From Chenopodium formosanum (taxonomy: Eukaryota; Streptophyta; Magnoliopsida; Caryophyllales; Amaranthaceae): a stretch of DNA of 64,000 bases. A model generated the notes under the pieces. That model saw nothing but the letters and a program-made list of their open reading frames with translations, did no database searches and was not told the origin of the DNA. The position numbers were made by a program, and so were the translations under genes. Position 1 is the stretch's first letter; each line of letters begins with the position of its first letter. The DNA lies in assembly GCA_024500155.1 (NCBI GenBank), contig CM044872.1:54379460-54443459 (forward strand), written 5' to 3'. This document shows, piece after piece, positions 1 to 12,870 of this stretch.

Positions 1-74
1 CAAAGAAAATGTTCAAAATAATACGGAGTATTATCTATTCTTGAGTTAACCTGATAATCCCTTTTGTTTTACAG

Positions 75-1003
75 GGGTGTGATGCTTCAGTCATGATTTT
101 ATCACCAAATGGCGATGCAGAAAAGGATTCAGAGGACAATCTCTCTCTAGTAGGAGACGGCTTTGACACAGTTCTAAAAGCCAAACAAGCAGTTGAAGTT
201 GTTTGTCCCGGCGTAGTCTCTTGTGCTGATATTCTGGCTCTTGCTGCCAGAGATGCTGTTGTTGTGGTAAGTCCATCCCATATGTACATCCACATTGGGA
301 ACTCTAACACGCGTACATTTAGATATTACATACGAGTATAAGACCCATCTATTAATTGCACCCTTTCAATCTGTACTGTTTGAAAATTTTCTGATTGATG
401 ATTAATTCCACGTGTTTTTAGACAGGAGGCCCTTCATACAATGTAGAACTTGGACGTCGAGATGGGTTAAGGTCAAACAAATCAGATGTCACAAAACATT
501 TACCGGATCCAGACAACAAGTTTAACGAGCTACTTAACATGTTCACCAAGCATGGCCTGAACCAAACTGATCTAGTCGCGCTATCAGGAGCTCATACAAT
601 AGGTGCAGCCCACTGCTCGAAGTTTTCAAAACGTATCTACAATTACTCTCAATCCAGCCCTGTTGATCCTACCATGAACCCCATATATGCTCTACTGTTG
701 CAGCAACAATGCCCACCAGGTGTAAACCCCAAAAAAGTTGTCCCCATGGACCCTGCTAGGCCGAGATCGAAAACATTCGACAATTTGTATTATCAGAACT
801 TAATTGCTGGAATGGGGTTGTTTACTTCAGATCAGGAGCTCTTTACTAACCCAGCTTCTAGACCAACAGTTATTGATTTTGCCAATAATCCTGGCAACTT
901 TAATGCAGCTTTTGTTACTGCGATGAGAAAGCTCGGTCGAGTTGGTGTAAAGACTGGTAATCAAGGTGAAATCAGAAGAAACTGTGCAGCTTTCAACACT
1001 TGA
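75..1003 (+). CDS. Class III peroxidase, copy 1 (5' end outside window)
   Basis: Secreted haem peroxidase (plant class III, PRX16/45/51/73-like by resemblance) that uses H2O2 to oxidise phenolics in the wall or apoplast. Two exons are visible: 75-266 (begins GCDAS, after an AG acceptor; ends before gtaagt) and 422-1003 (begins TGGPS, ends TGA). The exon with signal peptide and distal haem-pocket His lies left of the window. Seen here: the VSCADILALAARDA block, the proximal-His motif SGAHTIG, paired Cys positions and the usual C-terminal NPGNFNAAFVTAMRKLGRVGV-type region ending RRNCAAFNT. Exon phases and lengths match the complete copy at 4042-5625, except that exon 3 is 6 bp longer (DPARPRSKTFDN region). 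No frameshift or stop, so it is probably functional if exon 1 is intact. Confidence 0.9.
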
Positions 1004-1481
1004 ATCCTGAGGAAATTACGACAAAGTTTAGTGTGAAACCGTAAAAGTTCAATAGTTTGCTGTCTTGGCTCTAATACTAAATACATCATCAAGTAATCAT
1101 ACAAGCCATAACCTAGCAAATCTATATCAATATGGAAAACATATTCGACAATATATTGATTATATCTCATATCTCTAACAATATATCCCTCAGACAATAT
1201 AAAATTGTACTGTGATATACAAGTATATATTCATTATTTTTCTGATTTTATCAACCTAAATGATTTTTTTTCGTTTTGCCAAACATCAATATAATTAATA
1301 AGACACAATATATAATATGCAGGCAACCTTCATTCTGATCCTACTTTTGGAAAATACGTCTGCTTCAAGAACTGAACGAAACGAGTAAATGGTGATTGTG
1401 TATGCCTTGTTCTAGCATAAATTGTCTTCATGATGAAACACAATTACAGAAGTAATGAAGTTGGTTTTTTTTTATGAAGTT

Positions 1482-1533
<52 letters not shown>

Positions 1534-2270
1534 ATGATTTAGACATTTTTGAAATAAATGCAGCTTGCATATAATAGGTGGAGCAATGGAGCATTCAAAT
1601 AAACCTATAGTAGCAAAAATCCGTAAAAGCTATCCTTTAGCTTAAGAATCAAAGAAGATCAACATTCATTTATTCATGTCAACTGTTGAGTCATATCGAC
1701 CTTAGCCCATGATGGAGTAAGAGTAAGACTACTACGGAGTACTACATTAGTATGTTGCTAGCATAACTATAAAACACTAACACAATACATGGAGTATTAG
1801 AGATAATGAAAGTAACACACACCTTGTTTAAATGTCCTTATAAAGAATGTTTAATTTATGGGGTCTAAAAGCCAGAATTTTAGCATATTGAAGGGTCAAG
1901 GGTGCATAGGTTGCACTCTTAGCAGTCCAAAAAGGGCTTTAAGCACCTAAAGTTGAAATTTTCACTTGTTTGTCCATAAATGTGCAAACAGTACTCTTAA
2001 TAGACACAACCTTAACTAGGATATTATGTTGTAATGATGGATTCAGTGTATACCCTCATGACCGCCATTCTGAAGTTTCCCTATAGTTCTCATTGTGCAG
2101 CAGTACATTAGCAAAGTGTTGAAACTCCGAAATGGGGACTATATTATGAAATGGAGAGACTATTCTGCATCTATACAAGCCTGTGACCTTTATATATGTT
2201 CAAATGAATCATTAAGACTATAAGGCAAAAACTGGCAACTAAAACCAAAGGCCTCAATTCTGGGGTGTTT
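1004..2270 (+). repeat. 3' flank of peroxidase copy 1, duplicated after copy 2
   Basis: Holds the 3' UTR and non-coding flank. Many blocks recur in the same order after copy 2 (5626-6930), for example the stretch around 1395-1460 with 5825-5910, the block near 1545-1585 with 5930-5970, and the block near 2185-2255 with 6840-6920. Copy 1 carries a 49-nt T run (1484-1532) that copy 2 lacks at the matching place, so it arose after the duplication or was lost. No coding potential seen. Confidence 0.7.
1484..1532 (+). repeat. Poly(T) tract, 49 nt
   Basis: Uninterrupted T run directly after a duplicated GAAGTTGG word. The length in the true genome is uncertain because such runs are error-prone. 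It could be the reverse-strand tail of a small retroposon, but no element body is recognisable beside it. Confidence 0.8.
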
Positions 2271-3933
2271 GGGCTTTGCTGAGGTGTTGTTTGATATTGG
2301 GTTGGGTCTTAAAAATTGGCTACTTTGGTATGTGCTATGGGATGGGCCTCCTTCAATATCCTAAAGTATAATATTCAAACCACCAAAGTTTACATAGAGG
2401 CTGCCCAATTTATCATGTTGATGTATCAATCGACAAATCTGTAAATAAATCAACAAAGTGTGTAGTCAGCATGACATTTTCGTAATAGTTTCAATATGTG
2501 TGCGACCCATATTTAATGAAAAGTTGTTAATTTATTTATATTTTTACCAATTGATAAATATATACTCTGTATTCATATGAACATATTTACACTAATTACA
2601 CAATTGAATTGGTCTTTATTTGGGCCTTTTTGCAACATCCTATTATTGAAGTCATAATACTCCGTACTATATAAAGTTATCATCTTTTCTCTATATATTG
2701 TATTTTCCACACTATTAGAACTTTCCTCCCTTAGAAAATTATTAAAATTTTGGTAGTATATCATGTATATGGGTCCACACTCTCAAGGGCCTCAACCCAT
2801 TTATATATCAATTATTAATTTATTATCTTTTGCTATCTAAAATAAGTGATAATAATGTGTATTTACACATTTCATGACTATTTTCAGTAATCTAAAATGT
2901 ATAAGCTAGCTACTCTATAATAGAAGAACTCTTGTGGAAAAAGTTAATGACAACCAAATATAAAAACGAGTTCATAATTATTCTAAAGAAGCAGCGTATA
3001 TAAAAAGATATACCAGTAATATAAAGTGTTGAAGAACAATGTTGGGATTTGTTGTAGTGTCAATATCAACCTTGTTGGTGCAAGCCAACACTAGCTTAAA
3101 ACCTATACGTCACTCTAATTATAACATACAAACAACACCGACCCTAATTAAATTATTCAAGATTGATTAGCACCATAAAAGTACATACACACTGTTGATA
3201 AATATAGGCTTTATAGATAATTCGTGGAAAATTGGAAATAGTGGAGATGATAATTAAATGATTTATATACCAAATTGCACCAAACAACTTATCCGCCTTA
3301 ATAAAAAGAGCTCTAAATAGTGTAGTAGATTATGAAAATACTTACTACCTACGTTAAATATTAGATGTAATTTTAAGGTATTTTTTTATGAGATAATATA
3401 AAATATTTTAAAGTTACAACTAATATTTAACAGATGTAGTATATACTCTTATTATTAAATACCATCTTTGTTATTACGAAATACCCTTGTACATAGTCTA
3501 AAAACATAGTTTAAAATAATGAACCAGCAGGTACCCCGGCAAGTTAAAATACTAGTATGCATCATGTGCCTCTCGGATTTAACAGGTCTACGTATGAGTT
3601 GAGCTAGTCAACCAAGCGAATGAGTCAAGCTAGCTTAGTCAACCATGCATATAATGAGTACTTATCGAATAAACTTCTATCATTAACTTGGAAAAATCTT
3701 CAGAATTTAGGACACCAATATAGTAAAATTATAACCCTAAAATTGGGACAATGAAACAAGTAAAATTAATGAAGCCAAAATTCCAGGCTGTATATATGAA
3801 ATTGTCCAATTTGACCTTTCTAATGGAGAGCCACGTAGGATAGAACAAAACTGACGTGGCTTAATTTAATTGATTAATCACAACAGTTTAGGCTAGGCAA
3901 TAAGACAACATCACTATTCACTACTACAAAGGA
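2271..3933. other. Intergenic, no gene seen
   Basis: AT-rich spacer between the two peroxidase genes. Only short open frames without family resemblance are present. It includes one TACTCCGTA motif (2658-2666) and the distal promoter of peroxidase copy 2. Confidence 0.6.
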
Positions 3934-3943
3934 TTTATATAAT
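3934..3943 (+). promoter_or_regulatory. Probable TATA box of peroxidase copy 2
   Basis: TTTATATAAT lies about 100 bp before the first ATG (4042), a normal distance for a plant core promoter with a short 5' UTR. Assigned by position and sequence only. Confidence 0.5.
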
Positions 3944-4041
3944 AAGTTGGATGCTTAGGCCATAATGTACAAACTTCTTATTTCTTCTCTTCATCAAGCT
4001 TAATTATTGTACGGAGTATTATTATTAGCAACCCTATTGAA

Positions 4042-5625
4042 ATGTTCTCAAGAGAGAAAGCAAGGAAGAAAATGGAAGATTGGAGAATACTTTGCTCAAT
4101 TCTAATGATCATTATGATGGTTATCGAGGGAGGTGAAGCTCAATTATCGGAAAATTTTTACAGTTCCTCTTGCCCTCGTCTCGAACGTATAGTGCAACAG
4201 GCTGTTAAGAAGAAACATGATCAAACTTTCGTAACAGCTCCAGCAACTCTACGTCTGTTTTTCCATGACTGCCTTGTTCAGGTAATTCTCTTCCATGCAA
4301 TTATGACATACCAGCAAATAAACATTTTGTATAGTGTTAGTGTGACGAGTTAAGACTATACAGAGTAAATGAATTGTTTTGGCATACTTTGGTTAATAGT
4401 TACAGTAAATGATTTACTCGTATTATGCAATGTTTTAACACTATTTTAATCAAAACTATTTTACTCAAACACCCTTGAAAAAAAATATATTAAAACTTCA
4501 AATATTGGTCACTATTTCAACTATCAGATAGCTAGGGCCAGGCCATATGGTTATAAGGACACCTCAAGTCAGTTCTTATCTTATGCCAACATACATGCAC
4601 CAAAACACTCAACAGAAAAATACAGTAGTCCAAGACAAATAAGAAAATACTCAAATTAAGTACTACTAATTTTATCTACTCTTGAGTGTGAGTGTTTACC
4701 TAATCATCCTGTATTTTTATAGGGGTGTGATGCTTCAGTCATGATTTTCTCACCAAATGGCGATGCAGAGAAGGATTCAGATGATGATCTCTCACTAGCA
4801 GGAGACGGATTTGACACGGTTATAAAGGCCAAGCAAGCAGTTGAAGCTGTTTGTCCCGGTGTAGTCTCTTGTGCTGATATTCTGGCTCTTGCCGCCAGAG
4901 AGGCTGTAGTTCTGGTAAGTCCCACGTTATATTGGGAGTTCTAACACACGTAAAGTAACATATTACAATACCACCTTTATATATTACATACAACCCATCA
5001 ATTACGCCCCCTCAATCCCTTATTGATAGTCAGTTTCATATGTTTTCAGACAGGAGGCCCTTCATTCAGTGTAGAACTTGGGCGTCGAGATGGGCTAAGG
5101 TCAAAGAAATCAGATGTCACAAAACATCTACCAGAACCAGACCACAAGTTTAACGAGCTACTTAACATGTTTGCCAAGAATGGCCTAAACCAAACTGATC
5201 TAGTCGCGCTGTCAGGAGCTCACACCATAGGTGCAGCCCACTGCTCGAAGTTTTCTAAACGTATCTACAATTACTCTCAATTCAGCCCTATTGATCCTAC
5301 TCTGGACCCCTTATATGCCCTACAGTTGCAGCAACAATGCCCACCAGGTGTAAACCCAAACATTGTCGCCTTTTTGGACCCTTTAAGCTCAAATACATTC
5401 GACAATTCGTATTATAAGAACTTAATTGTAGGAAGGGGGTTGCTTACTTCAGATCAGGAGCTCTTCACTAACCTGGCTTCTAGACCAACAGTTATTGATT
5501 TTGCCAATAATCCGGGCAACTTTAATGCAGCTTTCGTCACTGCGATGAGAAAGCTAGGCCGAGTTGGTGTAAAAACTGGTAATCAAGGTGAAATCAGAAG
5601 GAACTGTGCAGCATTTAACTCGTGA
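4042..5625 (+). CDS. Class III peroxidase, copy 2 (complete, three exons)
   Basis: Secreted haem peroxidase; oxidises phenolic substrates with H2O2 at the cell wall. Exons 4042-4281, 4723-4914 and 5050-5625 join in phase 0 at GT/AG borders to give 335 aa, normal for the family. The first ATG gives ten basic residues before a second Met (4072); the second start gives a more typical signal peptide (hydrophobic LCSILMIIMMVI, cleavage near GGEAQ), so 4072 may be the real start. Catalytic pocket residues, numbered from the first Met: Arg71, distal His75 (LRLFFHDC) and proximal His202 (SGAHTIG). The usual HDCFV reads HDCLV here. Closest resemblance is to the PRX16/45/51/73 branch (from memory). Tandem paralogue of the gene at the left edge; a third, broken copy follows at 7384. 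Confidence 0.93.
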
Positions 5626-6930
5626 ATCCTAAGAACATATATCCTTTAGACAATAAAAAAATTGTACTGCAATATATATTCATTATTATTTCTTCCAGCA
5701 TTATAAGTTGATTCAACCAATAGATTTACATGATTAATTTTTGTTTATTAAGATGCAATAGTAGGCACGTAACAAGGTTACGTGCTATCCTATTTTCGTA
5801 AAATACGTATACTGAACTGTAAGAAACGGGTAAATGACGAGGAATGTGTATGCCTTGTTCTGCATATGTTGTCTTAACATAATGGTGAAGCACAATTACA
5901 GGAAAAATTAAGTTGGTAGTTGTGATTATTTAGACATTCTTGAAATAAATACAACTTGCAAATAATAGGTGTAACATTCATACCCGGCCCATAGCTATAA
6001 TCCATAAAAGCTATCTTTTAGCTTAAGAATCAAAGAAGATGCATTGATTATTCATGTCAACTGTCGAGTCGTATCAACCTTAGCACATGAAGCACTAAGA
6101 CTATAAGTACCTATGTATGTTGATAGCTTAACCATAAAACACTAGCACATTTTAGTGGTCCAAATTGGTGCATTAGAGATAATGAAAGTAACACACACCT
6201 TAATTATATATTCATATGTCCTTATCGAGCAAGTTTGATGGGGTCTAAAAGTCGGAATTTTGGCATAACACCAGCAAAATATGCAACTAAAGAGTAAGAA
6301 AAAAACCATAATTATAGACTCAAATAATTAAGTTATTTGATCTACTTACCCCTCTTCTGCATTCCACATATATGAATTTTTCTTTTAAACACATTCAAGT
6401 CTCATGAGTCAAAATCCATGCTGTGCCCACTTGATTGGTTCAGTTTGAAATTATTTGTCCCAGAACAACATGGTAATGTCTACATATAAATATCGAATAT
6501 ACTTTGACATTAATTTCATTGATGTATGCTTATTGAAGAGTGCCTAAGTTGTACACCTAATAGACCTAATAACCTAATTTAAACTAGATTGTGTTGTACT
6601 GATGGATTCAGTGAAACATGATTATCTTGAGTTGCTTTTTTAATTTTTTTTCAAATTATAGAATCAAGAACATTAGAACAGCCTAAGGCAGAATCCAGAA
6701 CATTAGAGATTAGACCAATCTGAGGCAAATCCATACAGAATTGCCTATTTCTCAAGTCTGCACTATAGAAATCTCACACTACAGTTTATTGGCTAAGTGT
6801 TGCAAAAAATATGAGAATTCGGCATTTATACAAGCTTATGACCTCTATTTACATATGACAACTCGGTCTATAAACATGAATCATCACTGAGGCAAAAACT
6901 GCAAGCTAAAAACAGAGGCCTCAATACAAT
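5626..6930 (+). repeat. 3' flank of peroxidase copy 2, duplicated from copy 1
   Basis: Non-coding. Collinear, diverged counterpart of 1004-2270 (see that entry), showing that the tandem duplication unit reached at least 1.2 kb beyond the stop codon. No gene seen. Confidence 0.7.
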
Positions 6931-7383
6931 TTATATCTGTCTGATAATGGCCTGGCAATGCAACTAACACTTACCATGTTCTAGTAGCCACTTAAACAAT
7001 TTAAAGTTTGAATGCACCTACATTTAGTGACATTTTCTCTATATCTAGTGGGACGACCAATATGTATTAAACAACTCTAGGATGACGAAACTCATTGACC
7101 AAAATGTGACACAATTAGGTAGAAGCTGATTATGCACATATCCTAACCCAATTACTTCTTAATGGAATGGTGAATGGCCAATGTTCTCGCACTGTTTTTG
7201 TGTAAGTCTCTTGTAATTTAGCTCCCATTGGCTACATAAATGCTTATAACCTTTTAAAATTACCTAAAAAGCAACAGGTTATTGTCAGTAGGCAGGAAAA
7301 AGTGACGAATGGAAAATCATTTTCCTCTTAGTAACCTTGGGATTTAATCAATGTAGAAGCTAGGAAACTAAGAGGACTCTAGC
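6931..7383. other. Intergenic, no gene seen
   Basis: AT-rich spacer before the peroxidase remnant. Nothing recognisable. Confidence 0.5.
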
Positions 7384-8035
7384 TGTCCAACTGTGGAGGG
7401 TATTGTTACAAAGGCTGTGTTAGAAAAGTTCCAACAGACATTTGTAACAGCTCAAGCAACTCTTTGCCTGTTTTTCTATGACTGCTTTGTCAAGGTGAGA
7501 GCAATGCTCAAGCCTTCTAGTTTTGAAATATAAAACAATTGCATAACTAAAATTTACATTCTATGCAACTTAAACAAATTTGTACCTTGTTTCTGTAGGG
7601 TTGTGATGCATCAATTATGATTTTCTCACCAAACGGAGATGCAGGGAAAGATGCTCCAGAGAATCTCTCGCTGGCTGGTGATGGATTTGACACAGTCATA
7701 TAGGCAAAACTTCTCTGTAATTTCTCGCTCTCTAACCCAGTTGACCCTACACTTAACCCTGCCTATATTGAGCAATTCCTGCAAATCTGTCCAACAAATG
7801 AAGAATCATTCTAGGAATTGTCATTTCATTTAACATCCATCTTTAAAGTTCACGCATGTACATGTCCTGTTCAATGGTTTCAATGCCTGCAAAATAATGG
7901 GCACATAAGTGATGTTATTAGCATTCAGATACCTATTCAAATGCATGAAGCAAAACTGGTGTTAGTTGCCTCAGAAATCTGGCTGATGCAGGACTTTTAT
8001 CTTAGTAGTCCATCTTTATGCTCACAGATAGTCTA
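7384..8035 (+). pseudogene. Class III peroxidase pseudogene (third tandem copy)
   Basis: Collapsed paralogue. An exon 1 remnant starts at CPTVEGIV (7384) and ends at a GT donor after 7494; the signal peptide is missing. The distal motif reads FFYDCFVK, so the catalytic His is replaced by Tyr. An AG acceptor precedes exon 2 at 7599 (GCDASIMIFSPNGDAG), which keeps frame until a TAG at 7701-7703. Directly after it, sequence matching the middle of exon 3 appears (SNPVDPTLNPAYIEQF, near 7730-7775), so the exon 2/3 junction and the proximal-His region are deleted. A last patch around 7970-8035 resembles the NLADAGLLSS segment, but with stops and shifts. It cannot encode an active peroxidase. Confidence 0.85.
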
Positions 8036-9338
8036 ACATGGGATAACAATTTTGACTTCAGAATGTCTTATCTTCGTGTTCGTTTCGTTATAAAAGATTT
8101 GGAGTTTAATCCCCTTTATCAACAAGTGAACATCAGTCACAGGTAGCCAGAAACATTAGAAAATTCAGCTACATTGTTAGTATTATCATATTACAATGTT
8201 TAATACCCAAAATAATAATCCTATACAGATTAATCACAGAATTATCCTTAAAAATGTGCAGTACATAATATTAATTGGAATGCATAAATTTAACTGAATT
8301 AGAAATAAGTGTCAAAATCATTCAGCTTTTACAATGGAGTCGATTCTGTCTAATTTTACTTACTCTGCACTACTATTTCCTAGATCGACAGTTTCCGTAA
8401 TGAAGTGAAACAGTACTCAGGATGCAGAAAAGGGTATAATTTTTTCTTGCTCTAGATTATCAGAGCCTAGAGCAAAACACGTAACAGGAGCTAGTAGACA
8501 GAGAAGGCAGATGCTGGATCCGAGGCGGCAAGTGTTTGGCTTGATCCTTATTTTGCGGTTTGTTTTTGGAACTAATGTTGCTGAAGTTAATCCATTTCAG
8601 TCCGTTTATTTAAGGACCAAAATATTTTTATAACCACATATAGTTTAATTTATAGGACAAAATTCAGTCTGCCTTGATTCCCTTTTCAAAGGGAAAAAAA
8701 AAAAAAAGCAATTACAGTTGAAGTATGTAATACGTAGTAATATTAAACTTCTACAGAGTATATGATTAGGCTTAAAATTATGCTTAACATTTGTCATCTA
8801 GAATGCACTTGTAGATGAATACTTCGTATATTTTAACGCTCCGCATCTCTTGTAGCTGATAACATGACTAGCATGAAGTTTATATAGACTCCCTCCGATC
8901 CTTTTTGCTTTTCCCATTTAGAATATTTTTGTGAAATACTACGTATATAAACAAAATAAATAAAAAATTGAAACAAAAATTAAACAGAACAGAGAGCGAA
9001 TGAACAAGAAAGGTCATTATACCACATATGGAGAAAGAATGATCTTATTCAAAAGAAACCTCCCAGAGTATATCACAGTTTGGAGGACAGATACTATGGT
9101 ACAACATCTAGAGACAAAATACCGGTTTACATTCAATCTCAAATAAGTACTGACCCCCAAAACAATAAGGTACACACTTGCTTCAGTATCAAGCAAGAGA
9201 AGGTCAGGGCGTACTGTCGTCTGTGTACAGGATTGAGATAGAAAGAATATTGTATCCCACATTATGAGAAATCTAGCAAAAACTTGTGGACACAAATCAC
9301 AGAATGAAAACAATAGTAAATAGCCCCATCTCCCCAGA
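8036..9338. other. Intergenic spacer, with 3' UTR of the transporter at its right end
   Basis: No gene. A Stowaway-like terminal sequence (CTCCCTCCGATCC) begins near 8890, but I cannot see the matching opposite end. The right part (about 9000-9338) probably holds the 3' UTR of the minus-strand MFS gene. Confidence 0.5.
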
Positions 9339-12300
9339 TCAGGTACGTGGTTTTCCATAGAGGCTAGCGTAAACAGGTTTAGTCCGATATACGAGGGTCA
9401 TGGTCATGAAAATTGCAATAATGCATAATCCAGACATGATCATGGAAGTAAGGAAGAAGCATATAGCACCTTCACACTTTGATGCTTCTGAAGTAAGGGT
9501 ACCATTGAAAAAAGAACCAACATGAGGATGGCGTTGCTGTTCTTGTTTCTCTGCTTCTCGGTCATATATACTGCTAGCTATAAGACCAGAGAACACTAAT
9601 GAACCACCTGGGTTAGCCAAGGTAAGGAAATTATACAATGCTCCAAAACTCTTCAAGCCAAAGAGCTCAGAGGCAGTAGCAGGACCGACAGACCAGTGTG
9701 CTCCATAGCCAAGCCCAATCAACAGGGTTCCGACATACATTGCCCCTGGCCATCCCATTGCAATGAAGAAGTGGCCCACTGCCAGTATGACTTGAGCCAC
9801 AGCCATTGCCACAGGCCTCGGATAAGCATAATCCCTGATCACAAGCATTAATAGTAGGCTTATAAATGTGCTACAATAAAAATAAGAATTCATGTCTAAG
9901 TTACTGAGACTGTTTATTTCACCTCAAAAGTTTGTTTTGGATACTTCACTCTCCAACATGAGCATGGACACTTCACACTTCTTTATGGTTTTTTTTTTTT
10001 TAAAAAAAAAAGCAATATTTATAAAATGACACAGTTAAACGCCTAGTAACCTAACTTCCAGTTATGGTGGAGTCTGAGTAGCATAACTTCATAATTCATA
10101 TCATAGTCAGCAGAAATTAAGTAAGAAAATGTGACCAGAGTCATACCTGACAACAATCTCGGACAAATAACCCCCTCCAACACGGCCAAGGAAGTTCCAA
10201 ATACTAATCATGGATACAAATATATGAGTATTATCATAGCCTAAAGATTGGCTCATCTGACCAAGATTGTCAATTACAGTCAAACCAGAACCAGAAGCAA
10301 GCACAAACGGAAACCAGAGAAGCCAGAAGTCTGCCTTAACGAGAGCCTGTGTTAATGTAAAGTCTTCTCCCCTATGAGGACCTCTTCTTCTCTTAACCCT
10401 GATTGCTCCCTCTGCTGCTGCTTGGGCAACCCTGGCTTGCAGCTGAGCAATTCTTTTTTTCCTCTCCGACCTTGGAAGCATGTCTACTTCCTTTGGTTTC
10501 TCATCTTCAAGCTCACTAAATACAACTTCAGTATCAGATTCAGCTGCTTTTCCAGATTCCTTTTTCTCAGACTCCAGAAGAAGAGCTTCCTCAATCGACT
10601 GTCTTGGTTCTTCGGTGAAAGTCATTATTACTGGAATGGACATAGGGTACAACAGGATTACGAATAAGATCGAGGTGAATATGATAACAATAGTATGACT
10701 GACATCAATCAGATCTTGAACAAGCATCACCCCCATCAGATAAGCAGCCAGCACAAGGCAAGCACTATAGACAAATGAGAAACTTCTTGCATCAGAAGGC
10801 CGGATTTGTCTGTGACCTTTGACAGGTCTTATTATGAACATAAGGGAAATAACTACCATAGTTGGTCCAACTGCGATCATAAAGACAAGTGATGCTTGGT
10901 CAGGACTGTGAATTAGGGCATAGATTTGGGTCAATATTGCTCCACTCAGCCCAGCAAAGCCTTTCAGAATACCCACAATTGGACCTCGGTTTTTTGGAAA
11001 GTTTTGCACACAAGAGACAAGAGCAGCTGTATTGAAGTACGTTTCCCCATTTGTTCCAAGAAATATAAGAAGGCACATCTGCAGAACAAAGTATCCAGTA
11101 AATACAATTTGATCTTGACCAAAGTAGTTCATCCGTTCAATAGGTCATTACATTACATATCATATATTCTCAATACCACTTTGCATTATGATCTCAAGCA
11201 TCTAACATAAGCATAACATGTGAGTATAAAATAAGAAATCCAAGATACTTCTGGAGCCACAGATATTTTAAGCATCTAAACATACACTGAATGAATTTCA
11301 TGCCTCAACAAATTAATCCTGCAGGAAGTAAAACTATACCATATCCCTGAGAGCAGTAGAGCATGACAACAGAGCAAGTTATAGAGCACACCTTAGGTAA
11401 ACAGTTGGTATCAGTGGCAAGGCAGTGGTGATGCGTTGCTTATAGAGATCCATAAATGCCGCAAAGGTAATAGTTCAAATTACTAGTATATTGACAATAG
11501 GAGATCACTAGTTTTAAATAACTAACAGTTATCCACCTTTATGTTGTGTTATTTCAAATCTATGAGAGTCTACTGTACATTAAAGTAGACAAAAGCTCAA
11601 GGATCAAATACAATTAGGCTAAGCATAATCCAATTTCATTATACAGCAGGTGTTTTCATACGTTTGTGATGTGAAGTGACAGAGTAGTTCAGCAGTTCAG
11701 CTAAAGGCCTACAGCAAATATCCATTAAGACGAGTATCTATGCCATGGAAAAGCCACCCAAACAGGAATTCAGTGCCACATGAAAACTCAAGGAGAACAA
11801 GAAACAAGCATTTCCCCTGCAACATGGAATAGGATACAACAATCAATATTTCTAGTAATTTGAAGTTCTAATTCTTCTAAACCAAACCATTTTGCATTTT
11901 TGCCCAAAGTCTCAATACCATCATTCATAGCATCTAAGAACCTAGCTTAGTGACTAAAAAGTAACGAAAAACATCCCCTTTTAACTGTAGTGTTAATTTC
12001 CTTTTAGTCTCTACTACAAGTAATTATAACAGCTATTTCATCTACACTAATTTTATATATTTCACCAATAATACCTTTGAGGGAGTTGTTTAACATGTCT
12101 AATAAACAGTTATAAATTTTAAATCCACAGCAGATTGTTGCTTGCTGAATATGAGTATATGACTAAATCTTACAGACTTACATCACAACAAAGAAGGCAT
12201 TGAAGTACTCAAAAATGCAAGATCAATCACCAAAACACCAAACTAAACATACTTAAATCAATCACAACAACTCACAAAGTCATTAATTCAGTAATCAAAC

Positions 12301-12842
12301 ACCATAATCATCAACCTAAAATCACTAATTACTTGCGAAAAATACTCCGTAATTACTCAAGCAACTCAAATCATTCAGAAATAGATTCATAAAAGTCAAA
12401 TACTTGTATGATCATGGTTCCAAAAAAAAGACAGCAACTTTCAAATACCCAGAAAATAATTATCATTGGAAAGAGCAAAAAGAAAAGGAAGAGAGAGAAA
12501 ACTCACAGCCCACAGAGGCAAAGGGGTGGCTTTACCAGTGATGATGAGCCAAACCCAGCCATAACCCACCAAATTTTGAATAGCACCAACAAGAAGAGCA
12601 GCCCACAAAGGTAAAACTTCACAGATATAACCAGTCAAAAACCCAACACTATCTCCCAAATCTTTGGCAATACCCAATCTTGCTACTTGCCTTTGATTAT
12701 AGTTCAAATTACTCTTAATTACAGGCGAAATACTCCCAAACATATACCCAATTCCTGCACACGCTTGTATCCATATTGCTGCTACAAATACTAGCCATCT
12801 ATTGTTGATAAATGCTTTAAATCTCTCATTAAATTCACTCAT
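9339..12842 (-). CDS. MFS transporter, nodulin-like / NFD4-like family
   Basis: Polytopic membrane protein with an N-terminal Nodulin-like domain and a C-terminal major-facilitator half; substrate unknown. Three exons on the minus strand: 12842-12507 (MSEFNERFKAF to LPLWA), 11078-10147 (MCLLIFLGTNGE to SEIVV) and 9834-9339 (RDYAYPRPVAM to stop). Borders are GT/AG; the first join is phase 0, and the second splits an Arg codon (AG|G), giving 587 aa, about family length. The start at 12842 is preferred over the in-frame upstream ATG at 12896, which would add a poly-Lys stretch from a T-run. Hydrophobic helices are spread through both halves; a charged loop (EEALLLESEKKESG to RRRGPHRGEDF) links them. 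Conserved signatures seen: GTNGETYFNTAALVSCV, GILKGFAGLSGAI, ATASELFGLKSFG. Localisation cannot be read from sequence. Introns are 1428 and 312 bp. Confidence 0.92.
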
Positions 12843-12850
12843 TTTTACCT

Positions 12851-12870
12851 TTTTTTTTTTTTTTTTTTTT
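12851..12870 (-). repeat. Homopolymer A/T run before the transporter start codon
   Basis: A T run on the plus strand lies just upstream of the minus-strand ATG, in the 5' UTR. It produces the spurious in-frame poly-Lys extension mentioned for the transporter. Confidence 0.6.

Noticed and set aside
961..1197. Minus-strand frame overlapping the peroxidase 3' end
   Set aside because: No homology; it is the reverse shadow of exon 3 and the 3' UTR.
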